This document shows positions 1 through 11,077 of a stretch of DNA of 64,000 nt, in pieces. Positions within the stretch are counted from its first letter, which is position 1. Every line of letters begins with the position of its first letter. A program made the position numbers and the translations under genes. This DNA comes from Pseudopyrenochaeta lycopersici (taxonomy: Eukaryota > Ascomycota > Dothideomycetes > Pleosporales > Pseudopyrenochaetaceae): contig NHZP01000004.1 in NCBI GenBank assembly GCA_003313425.1, positions 1,922,001 to 1,986,000 of the forward strand, written 5' to 3'. Under the pieces are notes generated by a model. The model was not told the origin of the DNA. It ran no database searches and saw only the letters and a program-made list of their open reading frames with translations.

Positions 1-293
1 GAAGGAAAGAGAAGGCAAAGAGAATATGGGGCGCGCTGCTGTGTAATCGCATGCCAGTTGTATAATATCGTGTAAACTACTCTTACTCGGGTAACCTAGC
101 CCCGGCCTCCTTTGGTGAGGCTCTTAATGTGGATAGTGTTCTAGAAGCAACGAACAAGCGAAATGCGGGGTCTCCACGGAAGCTACACGCCGACCATCCT
201 AGGCCGTGCTTCTTCAGAACCTCAGCTTCCAGACATGAATCACATGAATCCCATTTTGTTAGGCCTGTGTTCAGTGATTGCTCCCGCCTTGTC

Positions 294-2509
294 ATGACCG
301 AGAAAAGGAAATATGATGGATCACTTGGGACAGACCAGTCCCAGGCTATACCAGAAGATGGTCATCAATCCATGAGTCCGCATGACGCTCTGACTGTTGT
401 GGAAAACTATCCTAGGAAGCGCATAGCGATTGCTGTAGGTAACAATTGTTGTTTTCGCATCTAATTGCATATCTGACGCGTTCTAGTGCAATGTCTGCAG
501 GTTCCGAAAGACGCGTTGTGACGCGCAGAAGCCGGTTCGGGCAACGATCTCGGATCTCATTTTCCTTGTCACTGACCCCTTCAGTCCTGTGGTTTCTGTA
601 CCGACTTAGGTATTGAATGTACTTATCGAAAACCGACGGTTGGTGACCGGGCCAAACCGACTGGCCCACCGTCAGATGCGCTTGCCAATATTGAGAGACG
701 ATTGCAACAGCTCGAAACCAAGTTGGAGTCGGCGCACCAATTGGTACACAACTCTGCCGTTCTTTCTCCAAACGCGCCTAGCCACAGCGAAATTCATCCT
801 CCACAACAATCCAGGTCGCGCCACTCCAGCATAAACAGCAAGGCTGCTGAGTACATAAATAATGCTAACATGTCTGTCCCGTCAGTTGGAACTCCAGTGG
901 GATATGATTTTGCCTACCGTCAGACAAGCACCGAAGGAATGACTCCCAGACCCAGTCTTACCACTTTTCGTGCTCCATCGTACATCCATGTAGAAAGCTG
1001 GGACTACACAGCTGACTTCTACGATGATGAAATCCTAGCTGGTGAACAATTGGCCGACCAATGCGATGAAATCATGCAAAGGCCAGTTGATCTGTCTCGG
1101 CGGATGTGTCGACGTCTACAACAATCATTTGTCGAAAACTTTCTTCGATGGACGCCCATTTTTGATCAACAAACCTGTGTCAATGCGCTAGAACAAGCAG
1201 AATCTGGGGGATTTGCATACTCCAACGCACCAACGTGCCTCGCATTCATGATTCTGGCTCTTGGCGCGATCTCAGAGGACAGAAATGAGAGCCCCAATAA
1301 CCTCACGCCAGGTTTGGAGTACTTTGCGCGCGGTACCCAAATCCTCGAACGCCTGTCTCTACGGACCGGCAGCCTAGTTACCCTGCAATGTCGGATCCTG
1401 CAAGCATCTTATTTCAAATTCGCTATCCGGCCACTACAAGCCTGGAACTCTATCACATCAGCAGCGCGGGATTGTATGCACATCCTGAGCTCCAAGACGA
1501 TGCGACGATTTGATCCATCATCACAAGAAGCATTTAACCGTGCTTTTTGGGCTTGCTCCACGATTCTTCATGAGTGAGTTCGTCTTTAACCCTAGCGTCT
1601 TTTCAGCATCCCGAAGCCCTGTTAACGTCATTCAGAGTCGAAGCCACGTCTAAAATGCATCCAATCGGACTTCGTCACTTTCACGAGCTTGTTCCTCTTC
1701 CCCAGTTCGAGGAAGAAGACTCGGGGTTTTACTTTTTCTTGGCACAGATCAGTTTGAGGAAGTTCTTAACTCAGACCCTCGAGGTGGTTGGCTACCACAG
1801 CGGGCGCGTCATTTTTGCCCCCGTCGTAACTGGAGAATTGCGAAAACAAGTTCGAGAATGGTACGATCATCTGCCTTCAGTGGTCCGCTTTCCGTTAGAC
1901 TCAACGCCTCTTTTCGACTCCAGGAAGTCTTTTCTAAGGGGTCAGTACATTGCGTTGCACGTCGTGCTTGGCTGGCCATCGGTATTGAAGATCTTGGAGG
2001 ATAGCGAAGGCGATGCAACCATTCAAGACCAAGAAACTCTAATGGTCACCCGAGATCATGCGCAGAGTTGCATGCGGAGCGCCGCTCTTGTCATGAGTGT
2101 CGCCGACGAACAATTGATGGGACGAAAAATGGGAACACATTTCACCCTTTATACGTAAGCTTCTACTTCTTTTGAGCGGGGAACTTTGCTAATTTCGTGC
2201 ATAAGGACATTTGCATGCTTTGCCACTTTACTTGTTGCATTCAATCACCCAGCACTGGCATTTGCCGAAGAGACCCGACAGGAACAGCACATTCGCAACG
2301 GATACGAAGCTTTGCGGCCTTGGGCTCAGCTACCTCTCATCCGCCGCGCCTTAGAAAGAGCACGTATTCTTATGCAGCAAGCTGGCCTCGCCCACATCTT
2401 CCATGCACACGCTGATGAATCACCCTCACCCTTGCCGGGTATCAGTCCAGGCGTAGCCTCGACTCATGAATGGAGGTCTCCACAGAACGGGATCACCATG
2501 AAGCAGTGA
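294..2509 (+). CDS. Zn2Cys6 fungal-specific transcription factor
   Basis: Predicted nuclear regulator of about 666 aa. I join exons 294-434, 487-534, 585-1573, 1636-2154 and 2206-2509, and the frame is kept through all four GT..AG introns. The zinc cluster is only visible after splicing: C48, C51, C58, C65, C68 and C75 give a perfect CX2CX6CX6CX2CX6C, split by the intron after KTRCDAQKP. A short heptad-like stretch follows (ERRLQQLETKLES), then the middle homology region typical of fungal-specific TF domains (FLRWTPIFDQ, LAFMILALGA, ACSTILHE, RHFHELVPLP). The start at 294 is the last ATG before the cluster; an in-frame ATG at 129 would add 55 residues that look unconserved. It sits upstream of a 7TM protein and a P450, but nothing shows it controls them. 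Target unknown. Confidence 0.88.
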
Positions 2510-3386
2510 ACATCTGGTTCCGCTTCCGGCAGATTGGTTATGGATATCCATGATAAAGGCAAAACGCGCGTACTCTTCCTGTTACTAGGAAGGATGTCGG
2601 AAATACTGTCTGTGCTTGTGGGTCTCGGTACTTCCAAATAAGAAGCGCTGAACCTTCTGCACCCAGCTCACAGCGTTAACGAGACACATACTCTTGCTGC
2701 AAAAACTTTTTTTTCGAAAGTCATGACGACCTCGATCATCCCAGGCAAGGATCAGACCATTCCACCTATGTGTTATTATGGTTCCAATCTTCGGGCACGA
2801 ATGACCCGTAAAACGACACTAATCGCGGAGATTTCTAAGACATTGATCTCACTATCTAGCGGGCCAACGGGGCCGTATTCGGGGATGAAAAGACAGGGGG
2901 TTGTGTTGAATGATGCGCTGTCCAACCATGACCATTCACTCAACCGCTACAACCGCAAAAAGAACTTTCGAAGTTCTTTTGACGTCCCTAGAGCCTTTGA
3001 GGCCCTCTTTTCCAAATCAATACAAGCCTTCAATGCACCGCATAGTGTCGATAGGTGCATTCTAAAACACGGGTTGCTGCAGGTGGGGTCCCAGATCTGC
3101 GTCACCTTCCTAAATTGCCCGTATCCTTGCCCGGCACATCCGGTACGCGACCCTATCAAGTTGATCGCCCGTCACTGTCGGAGGAAACGCCCCTGACGTG
3201 AAACGCCAGCCGTGAGCAGAGCATCGGAGCAGCAGAGCCAATTCGATCGCAATTCTGATCGCCTTGCAACTGCGCTGCATGTGCATTTCTTCGCATTTAC
3301 CCTGGCTTTTCATATAATCGCCAGCTGGCTAAGTCATTACTCAACTCTCTCATGCCACAGTTACACATATCTGCATATGGTGCACA
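2510..3386. other. intergenic, no gene recognised
   Basis: Only short frames without recognisable protein character. There is a TATA-like stretch (TTTCATATAATCG) near 3307, about 75 bp before the next start codon. Confidence 0.5.
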
Positions 3387-4734
3387 ATGGTTTCCAACCG
3401 GCAGCCCGAGTTGTATGCTGCAGCACTCATCCCGTATACGGCTGCGGCTGTGGCGTTGGTGCTGAGAATGTTCGCCCGCCGCAAAACGCGGATGCCTTTC
3501 ACCTGGGAAGACTACGTGGCTATTATCGCATTCGTAAGTATACTGTGTTACCCAATCCGATATTGTGCTCACGATCGTATAGGTGGTTGGGAGCGGATTT
3601 ACATTCATAAGCTTGTATAGTATGTAGTCTCACGCTGTCGCCCAATAGCTACTTATGCTGCGATAGAAGTACGATGGGGTCTCGGAATTCCAATCCGAGA
3701 GATCAACATGCCTACTGAAGAAATTGTACACCACTATTTCCTAGACCTCTGGGCTGACATGTGGCTGTACACGTTCTCTGTAGGCCTGTCGAAGTTTGTT
3801 ATTCTGGGGTTATACTGGAGGATGTTCTCTCTGTCTATCCTTCGACAGCCTATCCGAATACTCTTTGCTTGCTCCGTGGGCTGGCTAATTGTCAGAGTAT
3901 GTCTGCGTTTTATTGTGAGCGTTATGTTGGTGTACTAACAGACTCAGGTCATACTCATCTTGATACAATGCCAACCGATCCAAAAGTTTTGGAACAAGGA
4001 CATTCCAGGACATTGCCCTCTGACACCTATGATATCACTTTTTGGTGCGGGAATACCTCATTTTGTCCTCGAAGTCGCCATCTTGCTTTGTCCTCTTATT
4101 GAGATCTGGAAACTGCACATGCGCACATCGAAAAAGATCGCGGTGGGTGTCATGTTTATGTCGGGAATTTTGTAAGCAAAAAATATTGGATTGTGACATA
4201 ACACGACTGACCTCTGAAGGGTGTGTGGATCAGCCCTAGGCACTATTATTCATACCGTGGCACTTGATAAGAAAACCGACCTTGACCTCACATGGGACGG
4301 CCTTGACGATCAGATATGGGCGGTTTGCGATGTTAATCTTGCGTCGTTCGCAAGTTAGTAGATCCCCCGTACGATGCTTGGGCGCCCCATAGCTAACACT
4401 CCAACCAGCTTCCCTACCCCTCCTCCGTCCCGTCTTCCGGTCCTTCGGTGGCATATTTAGTGGCCTTAAATCTAGCGCTGCACCTGGTGAAAACTACGTA
4501 AACTTTCGTTCAACACATACCTACGGAAGTGCACCAGCGACCAAGCGTAGCCGTTTCCACAAGACACATGACGATACAGAATCGGTAATTGAGTTTGCCG
4601 AAGACCGGGATTTTGAAGCAGGTTCGAGTAATGCATATGCCATGCATACAAATCTACCAAGACCCTCGGATATTGGAGCACTCTCCGGGATCTATGTAAG
4701 GAATTCCTTGACTGTGGATTTCCAGAAGATATAA
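3387..4734 (+). CDS. SRhodopsin-type seven-transmembrane protein
   Basis: Integral membrane protein of about 365 aa from six exons: 3387-3533, 3583-3619, 3667-3896, 3948-4171, 4220-4353 and 4409-4734. The introns are 47-55 bp with good branch sites (GTACTAACA near 3935, GCTAACA near 4392). The sequence follows the fungal rhodopsin-domain family (the fold also found in many Pth11-like and SAT-cluster membrane proteins): R-M-F-A-R..TWEDY at the first loop, a RWGLGIPI segment, NMPTEE, a FVILGLYWR helix, QPIQKFWN, and the C-terminal signature ASL/F..SLPLLRPVF followed by a FGGIF turn and a hydrophilic tail of about 90 residues. Ligand and partner are unknown. Exon 2 is only 37 bp; an alternative 29-bp second intron would also keep frame but is implausibly short. 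It is convergent with the P450 gene, with 84 bp between stop codons. Confidence 0.82.
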
Positions 4735-4818
4735 TCTTAATATAGATGGAATTAACGTGTTCATGACCATATAGCGAATTTCAATGTAATTTTTTATTCC
4801 GGCATCTAGAATGGATAC

Positions 4819-6453
4819 TCAACCCCTCGGGCTAAGCCCTAGCAATACTTGAGTCGCTTGAATCTGATCCATCATCCTTGCTACATCTTTTTCCGAATTC
4901 TCATACGACTCTTCTATGACACGGCGGTGCCTTTCACTTCGAGATTTGAAAGAGGCCTCAAATGGCTTTGGTGCAGACACGAATCCAGTAGTGAACATGC
5001 CCTCATCCACCGACGGAATGCTACCGTCCTTTGATTTGATGTCGAACGCCCATAGCAGTCTGGCGAATGCGATGGCAAGTGAATTGCGCGCGATGAAGCG
5101 ACCTGGACACACCCTTCGCCCGTACCCAAAGTTATTGAATCCGGTCTTGCCCTTCCAACGCTCAGGACGAAACTCTGTAGGTGAATCATAAAACTGTGGA
5201 TCGTTGCGCATCGTAAGGTACAACGGGATGATCGTCGAACCCTTGGGAATGAGGTAACCTTTGTAGTAGTCGTCCTGGGTCGTCGCGTGTGGCACGCCAC
5301 TTGGGACGATATGGCGCCAGCGAAAATTTTCCTCCACGACAGCTTGAAGGTACGGCAGGTTCTCGAGGTCCTCAAACGTCGGCAGGCGTCCTTCACCAAC
5401 CACATCATCCAGTTCCTGTTGAGCTTTGGGTATCCATTCGGGGAATGCGATGCAAGCCAATATGAAAACTTGCAGCGTCATGTTCGTCGTCTCAACTCCC
5501 CCATCACATAACACTCCCAGGTCCCACGCAATTTCTTCTTTGGTCATATTCTGTGCTTCTTTCGACTTCATGAACTCTTTCGTCCAATTCCAACCGTCGC
5601 ATTCAAGTGCACCTTGCATGTTAGCCATATTTAAGTCGTTCCAGAGCTTATACCATTCTTCAGCTGTTTTTTTCCATGGAGTCAAAAATGCTGGCAAACG
5701 ATTGAGGGAGGGCATAGCGTCGACAATCCATCCTCCTGGCTCAGCGGCAGCAACAATGTTTTGTATGACAACGTGACTAGCTTTGAGTTGCCATTCTTCA
5801 CCAGTGACAATCCGATAGCCAAAGGTTAGCGTATACTGAATACTTGCTGTGTATCGCTCGAACTGCGCTGGATGATTGTTGGTACTTAGTAGATTCTTCA
5901 GCAACTGCTTGCTTTCCAGGTCTTGGACGGGCGTGTAGCATGCCGACGCTCGTGGGCTCAGAACAGGCGCCTCTAGTCGCTGATGTGCGAGGAACTCTTT
6001 GTCGAATGCTCTAAACATGATGTGTTTATTCTTAGTCGTCAATTCTCCGGCCATAACCTGGGACTATTAATCGTAGTTCAATCGTCATAGTCGTGAGGGT
6101 TTGCATGCACTTACCGCACGAGGTCGACTGCTATAAATGTTTGCACGCTTGTCTAGCAAGTCTCGAGCTACTTCGTAGTTTCCAACGAGTATAACACTCG
6201 TACCCCCAAAGTCGAGGCTAACAAGAGGGCCATACTCCTCCACCCACTGCTGGAATTTGACCCAAACGGCTCCCGAAGGCGCTTGGTGCAGATTACCGAT
6301 AATCGGGAGACGGCGTGGTCCTGGAGGTAGCTTGGCTGCACGATGTTGCTGAAGGAATATGTAGAACGTGACCGTCAGGCTGGACACCAGCAGGATGGTT
6401 ACGAGAGCCATGCGGAGGAAGTGGGGCGTTTCACCGCGCTTTATCTCCACCAT
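4819..6453 (-). CDS. cytochrome P450 monooxygenase
   Basis: Membrane-anchored P450 of about 525 aa. Exon 1 is 6453-6115 and exon 2 is 6057-4819, with a 57-bp phase-0 intron. An N-terminal hydrophobic anchor (residues about 14-35) leads into the proline-rich hinge KLPPGPRRLPIIGNLH. The I-helix shows CDGGVETTN. The K-helix ExxR is at about 356-359 (ENFR), and the heme loop FGYGRRVCPG has its thiolate Cys near 430. Layout resembles the fungal CYP group annotated as O-methylsterigmatocystin oxidoreductase-like, but that label is by resemblance and the substrate cannot be inferred. All key residues are present and there are no breaks. The C-terminal extension past the heme loop is about 93 residues, usual for the family. 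There is no backbone synthase nearby. Confidence 0.92.
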
Positions 6454-8258
6454 TTCCTCACTCGAGGCGGGGCTGGTGCATGCTGCTTATCAAAATCAAG
6501 GAACCACCAATAAGCGTAAAGCTCGCCTATGGTTGTACCCTGTAGACTAACCAACAGTTAGGACTGACACACGCCTGCCCTTTCGTTACTTTATTTTCCC
6601 AGCGTCTCATACTTGGGTAAAACTTGGACATAAACGGTAACAACTGATACTTATCCCAAGCGCCTTGAGGGATGCCTTGATAAACTACGCAATCAAAGTC
6701 TTGAACGATGCAAAAGCCCCATAATCTAGTGAGGAATGAGGCTATTTTGCGTTGAGCTGGAGTGGGTAAGGCGTGTACCTCGCTTATATGCGGGTTTTAT
6801 ACAAGTAGGAGGGATGGGACGCTAGAACAGGCTGCCAGAAGCCCCGTTTGGAGCTTACCTCATTGATGAGACGGCTATTCTGAGTGTTCTCCCATGCTAT
6901 GGCTGATCTGGAATAGTGTACTGCCACGTAGGTCGCGTATGTGTGCACAAGATACACCAGTGCCTGCTTCACGCAAAGCGCGAAATAATGATGTATAGAA
7001 CAAGCTCTGGTCTTTAACAGCTGATGACCTCAGCCGATGTACTTTGGATAACCCAAGTACCTGAAGATATGAGAGCTGATTCAACTCATGCTCCTTTAGG
7101 ATGATTCTCGATTCGTCGGTCCTTCTCAGCAAAATGGATTTCTGCTGGTGTAAACCTTTCGAACTCGTTTCGATACACAAAGCCTTGTCTTAACTCATTG
7201 TTCTCCCAATGTTCTTTCAGATTCTCCCCATGCTTCTGAGAACCGATATTCTGCAAGACATGATTTAGCTCCTCACTTGGGCGCCATTTACCAACTTTCC
7301 ACCAAATTTGTCTTGTTTCGCAGTTTCTCTGTCTGGGATTCGTAGCAAAGGGCTGGCACAAAATTAATTCGCAATGTAAAACAGCGTTCCGAGCATCCAT
7401 ATCATCAATTCTAGATGCGCATTCGCGCGTGTTTCCCGCGGGGGGCGGGGGCGCCTCAGATTGTAGCTTCTAGAGATGTCTCAGCATGGCGTGGTTAGAA
7501 ATCGGTCCAGCAAACCAATCTTCAAACACCTTACAATGGCGTTAAATAGAGAGCGCTTTGTTTTCGACTCGATTTCGACTGCATTGAGGGCCATCCCCTT
7601 CACAACAAGGAAGGATATCATGCACGGAGACGCTGATTTGAATCGTTGGATGAGTTTTTTGAAGTGTCTCCAAATGGCTATACTTCAGAGTGGAAGGCTT
7701 AGAAAAGAGCGCAGGAAAAGCTCGCTTGGGGCAGGGGGTTTCGAAGAGTTCGCAGAATGAACACTCCTCGGTGCACGAGGCTTTGAAGTAATGGAAGAAA
7801 GATGCTACATTGCCGATGCAAGGGCCTCTGGCATGGGTGTCTGTCGTACAGCAAGGAGCCCTAGAAGCTAGAAAAAGAGGGTGAGCTTAATTCAATACTT
7901 TAACCTAATCTTGAAGGGTAGGTTGTAGCTCATTGCTGTTGGAACGCTACTTGTCATGTTCCAGAGTAATAGCCTTCAGGTTCAATGTACACCAACATTT
8001 TATCCGATAGATGCATGACCTTCTTGTTAGACCGTTGAACACAAACATGAGAAGCTACGGCTGTATGATCGAATGCATGGCTCCCCAAGAATTTTCATGC
8101 TTCCACTGCAGCACACACCTTTTCATAACGCTTGGCGACAGTGTCAAGTCCAGCAGGTCATAGTTTATAAAACATTGGTAAACGACGTATCGACGACCAG
8201 AATAAATCTGTATTGAATTGTTAATCCCGATGATGTCTACGGCGTTGATCAAACCTGT
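6454..8258. other. gene-poor region between P450 and Hsp70-fold-like gene
   Basis: No family recognised. The only stretch with some protein-like composition is a minus-strand frame at 7400-7086 (104 codons, charged, Trp-rich: IWWKVGKWRPSEELNHVLQN), which overlaps another minus frame at 7180-6875. It has no convincing continuation or domain. GC-rich poly-G tract at 7439-7452. Confidence 0.4.
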
Positions 8259-9495
8259 TCACAGCTCCATACTCTCGTCCTTAGCATTATCGCCTTTCAC
8301 TTCTTGCGGTAGCTTGCAGTCATCCCTCCAAACGCACCGCACAGGGCCCTCAAGTCGCCGCTTCGAGACTTCGGCAGCACCTTTCGCAGTAGCAAAGACT
8401 TGATCCGACTCTGTATTTTGGACACCGAAAGACCCTCGAAGCATTGCTTGCGGTGCAACCAGATCCGCAAGTGCTTCTCTCAATGACTCTTTGAAGCGCT
8501 CATCACCGACTCTCGTTCCAGTCAATAGGATCATTGTAATCTTTGCTCGATATTTTTGCACAAAGCGTCTTAGGCGAGTGCTGATTTGCGCGAACAATAT
8601 CTGGGTCTCTTCCTCAGACATTCCATCGACAAATCCTAGCTTAGGATCGATAAGTGCAGCATCAACACCAAAGCCAGCGACTGATTGCATGCCTTTGATG
8701 GCCATGCGTAGTGCTGAGTCCGTGAAATCTACAGCAAGCACCCGTTCGAAAGGAAGATCAAACTTTTCTTCCTCTGCACAGCTATATGGTTTCGTGTATG
8801 ATTTGCACAGGCCGTTACCGTACCCTACGAAGGCTGCTGTTAAAGAGTAGAGCTCATCTGGCTCTGCCATCGTGTTTTTGATGTGCAGGTAGTCTAAGGC
8901 ATCGCCGACTTCTTCTGCCGTTAAGCGCATCGAGTCTGGAGAAGTCACTAGCGCATGCGTGACTCGTTGTCCAGGGGGCAGTGCTCTTTCTACAGCCACC
9001 TTCAAGTCGTTCAGCATTGACGCGAGGATTGAAGTCTGCTTGTTCGCAGGTCGTCCAAGAAGCTTATTGATGATGCGCTGGAGTCGTCCGAGCAGGTATT
9101 GCATTTGGCCGTCTGTGGTCGGGATATCATCCGGAAACCGGGTCTGAGGCGTCGTGTAAGCTAGTTTCGACATAAGGTCAACGTATGAAGGCGAGCCTGA
9201 AACTTGGACAATAGGCTGCACGGTACCATTGTGCCATCGTATCGCTGCGGTCCTGTCTGATACATTAATTATCTGCTTGTCTGGTGCCGATGCGCAAGTA
9301 CCCGTAGTCCATCTCTAAAGCAAGTCCGACTCCTGGCTGGGTCAACTGTACCCTCGTTGGACACGTTCTACATTTTTTGAGGGGACATATGAACGGTCCG
9401 GTCCGGTCAGTATCAACATTAGCTGCTAATGTTGCCTCGCTACAAGAAAAGAAGTAAAGCATCAACTGGATCGGGATGAGTAGCTTAGAAACCAT
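8259..9495 (-). CDS. secreted Hsp70/actin-fold-like protein
   Basis: About 395 aa. Exon 1 is 9495-9302 and exon 2 is 9252-8259, with a 49-bp intron. The first 24 residues look like a signal peptide (MVSKLLIPIQL...CSEATLA). After a short Cys-containing segment (CPLKKCRTC) comes LEMDYGTAAIRW, resembling the phosphate-1 loop of Hsp70/actin-fold ATPases (D.GT), then PSYVDLMSKLAY. Further on a DALDYLHI..GYGNGLC segment and VLAVDFTDSAL suggest the second lobe. I know similar fungal hypothetical proteins with this layout but not a function. If the signal peptide is real, it would enter the secretory pathway, odd for an ATP-binding chaperone fold. The splice site was chosen because it alone keeps frame; the second exon could also be read alone from a downstream start. 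Substrate binding domain not seen. Confidence 0.6.
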
Positions 9496-10790
9496 CCTTA
9501 TAGCAAAGTTTAGGAAAACAAATGAGAAGTCTCTGGCCACGATATCGATAAGGTGTGACGTGTTATTATTTGTGAGGGTGAGACAAAGTGCCAAGATTCA
9601 GCGAACTTCGTGTGCCATTGGAGTCATGTTTCACGTTAAGCGCTTCCGAATTCTCCATTGAGCCTGCAAACATGACAGCCATGCTTGCATGTACTGCATG
9701 CACCGCCAAACGCCGTCTGGATTTTAGCCACTAACCGGGCTTTACGACTTAATACTCTGACAGGACCACAGCTCAGTGGGGCTTCGCGCTTCTCAGTCGA
9801 AGATGATCTTAAGGCAACATTGTTAAAAGTGGCCCCCAAAATCGAATCCACAGATGATGCGCCACAAATGCTTCGTCAATGCAAATTTCATGTCAAGCGC
9901 AATATTGCCTGTCGCTTTTGATGTCACTTGAGTAACACGGCACACCATGGGGAGTGTATTCATCCACTCTGTTTGTATCCGTTACTTCTATCATCCGTTA
10001 CCGTTAGTCTACTGAATCTCTTTCGAACTCCGCGGCTTGAACTTGAGCCTCACAAGAACACCTCACATCGCTGGGACGTCTTCGTGGAATGGCCATTTCC
10101 AGCGAATGAATCTGAAGCGGAGAATACGGTGCCTGGGCCTCGGGACATCCCATGTAGTGGGAGTACCAAAGATAAGGGCGATGAATTGCGTACCGGCAAA
10201 GTACTCCCAGAGTTCCGATAGTTGCGACAAAGAGCAACGGGACAAGGTTCTCGCCGCTTAGGAAGAAGTCAGAGTCCTTTTTGCATGCGAACGGATTGCT
10301 ATGTCGTGTAATGTGATACTTATAACATAGCACATACACGGTGGCTTAGGAAAGATTGAGAAAGCGAAGCCAGGTATGAAGACGAAGAGACAAAAATCAC
10401 TTGGGTCAAGCTCAACGTTACTCAGCTCGTGGCCACGAAAAAAGATTAGAAAGGGAATCCAAAGTCCCACATGTTTTCGCTTTTAGTTAAGGCAAATCAA
10501 TGCTGACCGTGACGGACAAATTTGCTTGGGATAGTTTTTTTTCAGTAATAATGCCCAAGAGCCCGATTACCTTTTAGCGCACCGACTATGCGAGTCAATG
10601 CAAGCTCGGCACCTGTACTCATTCGGCCTCATACTGGGGTTTCTTCTGGAGCAATTATTGCATTGTCTTTTGTTCAAGCTTCGGAAACAATCAATCATTA
10701 GGGCAATTGATGGATGAGGCCAGGTAAACACCGAGAAACAAAAGGTGTTGAAGAACTTTCAAATGAGGAGAGGTGGTATCATGTGCCACG
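9496..10790. other. intergenic, no gene recognised
   Basis: Short overlapping frames on both strands, none with a recognisable family or codon bias. Probably promoter of the minus-strand gene ending at 8259 plus non-coding DNA. Confidence 0.4.
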
Positions 10791-11077
10791 ACGTTTTGCA
10801 TCTTGACATGATTGTAACCTTTTCTAAGCTACTCTAGCTTATAAATTTAATAATTATAAATTTCCATACCGGGACTTCGTAAGTTAGCTATCTTCTAATA
10901 ACTTAGATAACTTCTTTCTGTTACTCTCCAAAAGTATATGTTTACTTTATAGCATATCCTAAGATAATAAACATCTGTCTAAAGTAAAACGAGGATATTT
11001 TATAGCTTTCTACACCTCCTCGACGATCAATTAGTTTCTATGAAGTCATCTATCAAATTTACACGCCATATATACTC
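10791..11077. other. AT-rich block next to HET gene
   Basis: A stretch of about 280 bp that is much richer in A/T than its neighbours, with runs such as TTAATAATTATAAATTT near 10844 and many TA dinucleotides. It could be a RIP-altered relic or simply an AT-rich 3' flank of the HET gene. No coding potential. Confidence 0.4.

Noticed and set aside
129..293. Longer N-terminus of the Zn2Cys6 regulator
   Set aside because: Extension from the ATG at 129 has no conserved features; the ATG at 294 places the zinc cluster at a usual distance.
3605..3670. 29-bp second intron in the SRhodopsin-type gene
   Set aside because: It keeps frame but is below normal fungal intron size; the 47-bp alternative also keeps frame and matches the other introns.
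4819..6453. Secondary-metabolite cluster around the P450 and the Zn2Cys6 regulator
   Set aside because: No PKS, NRPS, terpene synthase or DMAT gene anywhere in the window, and the acyltransferase is over 20 kb away.
7086..7400. Minus-strand 104-codon gene
   Set aside because: Protein-like composition only; no domain, no splice continuation and overlapped by another frame.
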